NCBI GenBank assembly: GCA_965603115.1
Contig: CBFDBT010000140.1
Location: forward strand, 1 to 7,247
DNA from: CBFDBT01 sp965603115
Lineage (GTDB): Bacteria; Pseudomonadota; Alphaproteobacteria; Sphingomonadales; Kordiimonadaceae
Direction: 5' to 3'
Length of the DNA: 7,247 bases
Positions 4,692-7,247 of this stretch are shown piece after piece. Within the stretch, counting starts at the first letter, position 1, and the number at the start of each line of letters is the position of its first letter. The position numbers and the translations under genes are program-made. The notes below the pieces were generated by a model, which did not search any database, was not told the origin of the DNA, and saw nothing but the letters and a program-made list of their open reading frames with translations.

Positions 4692-4766
4692 TGGTGCCCG
4701 GGGGCGGATTTGAACCACCGACACGCGGATTTTCAATCCGCTGCTCTACCCCTGAGCTACCCGGGC
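4692..4766 (-). tRNA. tRNA-Phe (GAA), 3' CCA encoded
   Basis: A complete 75-nt cloverleaf is read on the minus strand: acceptor GCCCGGG/CCCGGGC, D arm GCTC/GAGC, anticodon stem GCGGA/TCCGC with loop TTGAAAA (anticodon GAA), variable loop GTGTC, and T stem GGTGG/CCGCC with loop TTCAAAT and one wobble pair. The discriminator is A and CCA is encoded. It lies 115 bp after yacG on the same strand, the usual alphaproteobacterial neighbour. The GTCAGA/TCTGAC stem in the spacer (4778-4783 and 4792-4797) may aid processing from a longer transcript. A tRNA-only promoter cannot be excluded. Confidence 0.97.
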
Positions 4767-4881
4767 GCATAGTAATTGTCAGAGAGGTATTTCTGACGAT
4801 GCGAAGGCGCTTTTAGCCGTAATTTAGACGACTGTCCAGCCTTGTTTTAGTTTTTTACAAACAAAATGAGGATTGGTATTT

Positions 4882-5058
4882 TTATTCATCCTCGCCTTCG
4901 TCTATTCCTTCAAGCGGCGATTGACCTGCGAGGATATAATCACCATCCAGCCATTTGCCAAGATCAAGGTTAGCACAGCGTTTAGAGCAAAAGGGTAGAT
5001 AGTCTTTTGCCGATGTTTTTTTGCAAATAGGGCAGCTGGCTTTTGGGGTATCAGTCAT
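4882..5058 (-). CDS. yacG: YacG-type small zinc-finger protein (DNA gyrase inhibitor family)
   Basis: I take the ATG at 5058, giving 58 residues, because AAGGAC lies six bases upstream and because this is the usual family length; an in-frame TTG at 5094 would add 12 unlikely residues. Cys9-X2-Cys12 and Cys24-X3-Cys28 form the zinc site, followed by the family block RCANLDLGKWLDGDY (27-41) and an acidic tail. E. coli YacG binds GyrB and inhibits DNA gyrase; the role in this organism is inferred by family. It overlaps the end of the RNase gene by 8 bp, so translation is coupled. The position after maf and the RNase E/G gene is conserved in alphaproteobacteria and hints at a role linked to RNA metabolism. 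Confidence 0.93.
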   Translation of the reverse strand: MTDTPKASCPICKKTSAKDYLPFCSKRCANLDLGKWLDGDYILAGQSPLEGIDEGEDE

Positions 5059-6463
5059 GCTTTTGTCCTTGAATATAGGTTTCAAGACGGTCACTGACTT
5101 TCAACTTAATATCACGCGCGGTTGTTTCTTTTAAACTCTCTATAAAGTCATTATGCGCTGTTAAATAGTTCACCACATCTTGCGGCCCTTGCAAAACAAG
5201 GCTGCCCGTGTCGGCACCAATACCAATTTTTCTAGCTTGGCGGATGAGTTTAATGGCCTGATAATCTGTGCGCTCTGTTGGGGCGCTGGATGTGAGTATG
5301 CGCTGGCGTAGCGACAGTCCGCGGCGGCGACGATTGAATTGCATCAGGCCAAAGGAGGAGAGGCCAGACTTTTGCACTGGCACAGGGTCTAGGGCAAGCG
5401 CATCTTCAAGATAATACATAATCTCATTAACAGCCCCTTTGGCGGGGTTGTCGATAAAGTCCACCACAATCAGGCCACCCATATTTTGAAAACGCAGATG
5501 AAAGGCAACCGCAAGGGCTGCTTCCAAGTTGACGATGCGTTTGGCTTCGGATGTACTCTGTCCCTTTAGGGCGCCGCCCATATTCACGTCAATGGCGGTG
5601 AGTGCCGGTGTTTCAAAAACTGAAATCCAGCCGCCGCAGGGCAGATCGATTTTATCAGCGATGGCGTCTTCAATGGCTTCTTCAACGCCAAAATGCTCAA
5701 AAGCACTGACGCTGCCGTTATAAAGCTCTAGCTTTTCACTCAGATCAGACCACAGTTGATTACAGAGTGATTTCGCGGCAGAAAAATTTTCACCGCCTTG
5801 GATAATAATTTTGTCAACATCATCGGGGACAGCCACGAGGGCACGCTCTAAGGGCGTGGGTGCGAATATGACTTGTGGCTCGCTTGCTGGCTTGGACAAG
5901 GCTTCGATTATCCAGTTTGCCTCAGCGATCACTGCTTCAACGGGCACAGTGGCAGCGCGGGATCGCACAATGAGGGCCCAGTCGGTTGCCAGAGGCTCTA
6001 GGGCTTTGCGAATAACGCCTATAGCGTGGGCAGGCAGATCTTTAGATAGGTTTAGGCGACCTTTGCCGCTTTCAACCACCAGATAGCGCCCTACGACCTT
6101 TATTTTGCCGCTGAGAGGAATGGCTTTGTCTTCTAGAGCAGAGGCTGCGCCCAAAGCTTGCACATTGACGAGCTCGCCCTCAGTGACGCAGTCGGCTATG
6201 CCAGTGGGCTGTTTTATGCCGCGAGCTTTGGCTATGGATTTGGCTCTGCGGTAATTCAACATGCCCTGTGCACCATCCGGCAGGGTTAAAAAGGCCATAT
6301 CAAGGGTTTTGTCTACCTTGCTCACGCGCGCGGCAGTGACCACATCGGTGGGGTCTTGATCTGCACTATAAAGGAAATCCACTTCAACCGGAATTTCATC
6401 CTCATCAATGAGCGCGGTGCGCCATTCGCCGATAGAGGATTCTATAATATAGTGTTGAGGCAT
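5051..6463 (-). CDS. Ribonuclease E/G family protein (RNase G-like, without Zn-link)
   Basis: An endoribonuclease of 470 residues expected to cut single-stranded A/U-rich RNA in rRNA, tRNA or mRNA processing. The N-terminal part (about 35-130) is the S1-like RNA-binding region (DMAFLTLPDGAQGML at 55-69). The DNase I-like core holds LPCGGW (274-279), ALTAIDVNMGG with Asp292, NLEAALAVAFHLRFQNMGGL (312-331) and VVDFID with Asp335. The two aspartates are 43 residues apart, as in E. coli RNase E (303 and 346), and should bind magnesium. After FGLMQFNRRR (371-380) the CPxC zinc-link motif of classic RNase E/G is absent. There is no long disordered tail, so this is not a degradosome scaffold. It starts 13 nt after maf and overlaps yacG. 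The ATG at 6463 has only a weak Shine-Dalgarno, which suits coupling to maf. Confidence 0.93.
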   Translation of the reverse strand: MPQHYIIESSIGEWRTALIDEDEIPVEVDFLYSADQDPTDVVTAARVSKVDKTLDMAFLTLPDGAQGMLNYRRAKSIAKARGIKQPTGIADCVTEGELVNVQALGAASALEDKAIPLSGKIKVVGRYLVVESGKGRLNLSKDLPAHAIGVIRKALEPLATDWALIVRSRAATVPVEAVIAEANWIIEALSKPASEPQVIFAPTPLERALVAVPDDVDKIIIQGGENFSAAKSLCNQLWSDLSEKLELYNGSVSAFEHFGVEEAIEDAIADKIDLPCGGWISVFETPALTAIDVNMGGALKGQSTSEAKRIVNLEAALAVAFHLRFQNMGGLIVVDFIDNPAKGAVNEIMYYLEDALALDPVPVQKSGLSSFGLMQFNRRRRGLSLRQRILTSSAPTERTDYQAIKLIRQARKIGIGADTGSLVLQGPQDVVNYLTAHNDFIESLKETTARDIKLKVSDRLETYIQGQKHD

Positions 6464-6476
6464 AGCTGGTTTTCCA

Positions 6477-7109
6477 TCATGTTTTGGAGTGTGGCAGGGT
6501 CGTGCCGTGGGCTTTTAACCAGCCCGCAACTTCATAGAGCGGAAGGCCAACAACATTTGAATAACTGCCAGAGAGTGCACGAACATAGGCGGCGGCTAAA
6601 CCTTGAATGGCATAGCCACCAGCTTTACCGCGCCACTCGCCGCTGTTGACATATTGTGTTATATCGTCGGATCCGAGTTGGCGGAAGGTTACGCTGGATA
6701 CCACGGTTTTAGTGAGCAGGCGACCATCGGGTAAAATCAGGGCTAATCCAGTGATAACTTTATGCTTGCGTCCTGACAAAAGTTTTAGGAATTGACGGGC
6801 TTCAGCTTCGTCGTCGGCTTTTTGTAATATCCGGCGCCCGCAAGCAACCACGGTGTCAGCAGCCAGCAGTAGTGCGCCTTTATGTTTGCCAGCGACGGCT
6901 TGCGCTTTTTCCACTGCCATACGTTTAGCATATTGGCGGGGTATTTCGCCGTTATGGGGTGTTTCATCGATATCGGCCGGATCAATGCTATCGGCCGTGA
7001 TACCTATTTGGGCTAACAGCTCCACACGCCTAGGGCTTGCAGAGGCAAGCACAAAGGAAGCCGGCGCATCCTGTGCGGGCTGATTATCTGCTTGTGCAGG
7101 CGTGGTCAT
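6477..7109 (-). CDS. maf: Maf nucleoside triphosphate pyrophosphatase (dTTP/UTP type)
   Basis: The product has 210 residues and hydrolyses non-canonical or excess nucleoside triphosphates to monophosphates. Motifs in order are LASASPRR (21-28), AADTVV (83-88) with catalytic Asp85, SGRKHKVITGLAL (112-124), GKAGGYAIQG (161-170) and GSYSNVVGLPL (181-191). The GKAGGYAIQG form is that of the YhdE-like dTTP/UTP group rather than the YceF-like group. Residues 1-17 form an Ala/Gln/Pro-rich extension not needed for the fold. The start is the ATG at 7109, 8 nt after the infA stop, with no good Shine-Dalgarno, so translation probably depends on infA termination. Placement between infA and the RNase gene is standard in alphaproteobacteria. 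Confidence 0.95.
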   Translation of the reverse strand: MTTPAQADNQPAQDAPASFVLASASPRRVELLAQIGITADSIDPADIDETPHNGEIPRQYAKRMAVEKAQAVAGKHKGALLLAADTVVACGRRILQKADDEAEARQFLKLLSGRKHKVITGLALILPDGRLLTKTVVSSVTFRQLGSDDITQYVNSGEWRGKAGGYAIQGLAAAYVRALSGSYSNVVGLPLYEVAGWLKAHGTTLPHSKT

Positions 7110-7117
7110 GAAAAAGC

Positions 7118-7247
7118 TTATTTAAAGCGGTAGGTGATGCGACCTTTAGATAGGTCGTAGGGTGTTAGTTCAACCAATACCTGATCACCCGCGAGAACAC
7201 GGATACGGTTTTTACGCATTTTACCAGCGGTATGGCCAAGAATTTCG
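7118..7247 (-). CDS. infA: Translation initiation factor IF-1 (C-terminal part, cut by window edge)
   Basis: The last 42 codons and the TAA stop are visible. They read EILGHTAGKMRKNRIRVLAG, then DQVLVELTPYDLSKGRITYR and a terminal Phe-Lys, which is the highly conserved C-terminal half of IF-1. This OB-fold protein binds the 30S A site during initiation. The N-terminal part and the promoter lie beyond the right edge. It is the first visible gene of the tightly packed minus-strand cluster and should set the transcription level of maf, the RNase and yacG. Confidence 0.97.
   Translation of the reverse strand, partial: EILGHTAGKMRKNRIRVLAGDQVLVELTPYDLSKGRITYRFK

Noticed and set aside
4577..4816. 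Plus-strand open frame of 79 codons containing GGGFEPPTRGFSIRCSTPELP
   Set aside because: This is the antisense translation of the tRNA-Phe gene and its flank, a well-known spurious annotation. It overlaps the tRNA, its terminator and the relics.
5529..6649. Plus-strand open frames (5529-5723, 5811-6086, 6356-6649) opposite the RNase and maf genes
   Set aside because: Antisense shadows of genes with intact motifs. No start signals or domains of their own.
6785..7083. Open frames overlapping maf (6785-6985 minus, 6853-7083 plus)
   Set aside because: Out-of-frame shadows of a clearly identified Maf protein.

Overview
The window looks like chromosomal DNA from an alphaproteobacterium of moderate to low GC content, probably free-living. 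The best evidence is the right end. Read on the minus strand, it runs infA, maf, an RNase E/G gene, yacG and tRNA-Phe(GAA), an order I know from alphaproteobacteria. The cold-shock protein is also of the alphaproteobacterial type. I cannot name a genus.

Layout. (1) Positions 2-1336, plus strand: the 3' part of a membrane PAS sensor histidine kinase, cut by the left edge. (2) Positions 1514-2449, minus strand: a PPHD/SM-20-like 2-oxoglutarate/Fe(II) prolyl hydroxylase with an uncertain TTG start, preceded by a 37-codon small ORF (2336-2449). (3) Positions 2450-3033: a control region with palindromes, a candidate promoter and a leader of about 145 nt, then a 69-residue cold-shock protein closed by a strong GC-rich hairpin. 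(4) Positions 3034-3614: a patchwork with no firm gene. It holds two degenerate fragments of tRNA-Phe and a possible 55-codon lysine/arginine-rich ORF. (5) Positions 3615-4535: two translationally coupled UPF0145/YbjQ genes, the first a canonical soluble form and the second a divergent membrane-anchored form, followed by a terminator. (6) Positions 4536-4691: more relics resembling the tRNA-Phe 3' region, then the real tRNA terminator. (7) Positions 4692-7247, minus strand: the conserved RNA and translation cluster.

How the genes fit together. The right-hand cluster is housekeeping: initiation factor 1, a nucleotide-pool house-cleaning pyrophosphatase, an RNA endonuclease and a small zinc protein, packed with 8-13 nt gaps or an 8-bp overlap. 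The left part is accessory: one sensor, one oxygenase that may modify a translation factor, and one RNA chaperone. The most unusual feature is the YbjQ pair, bracketed on both sides by degenerate copies of pieces of the neighbouring tRNA-Phe gene. This suggests repeated duplication or insertion at that tRNA. No integrase, transposase or CRISPR array is visible.
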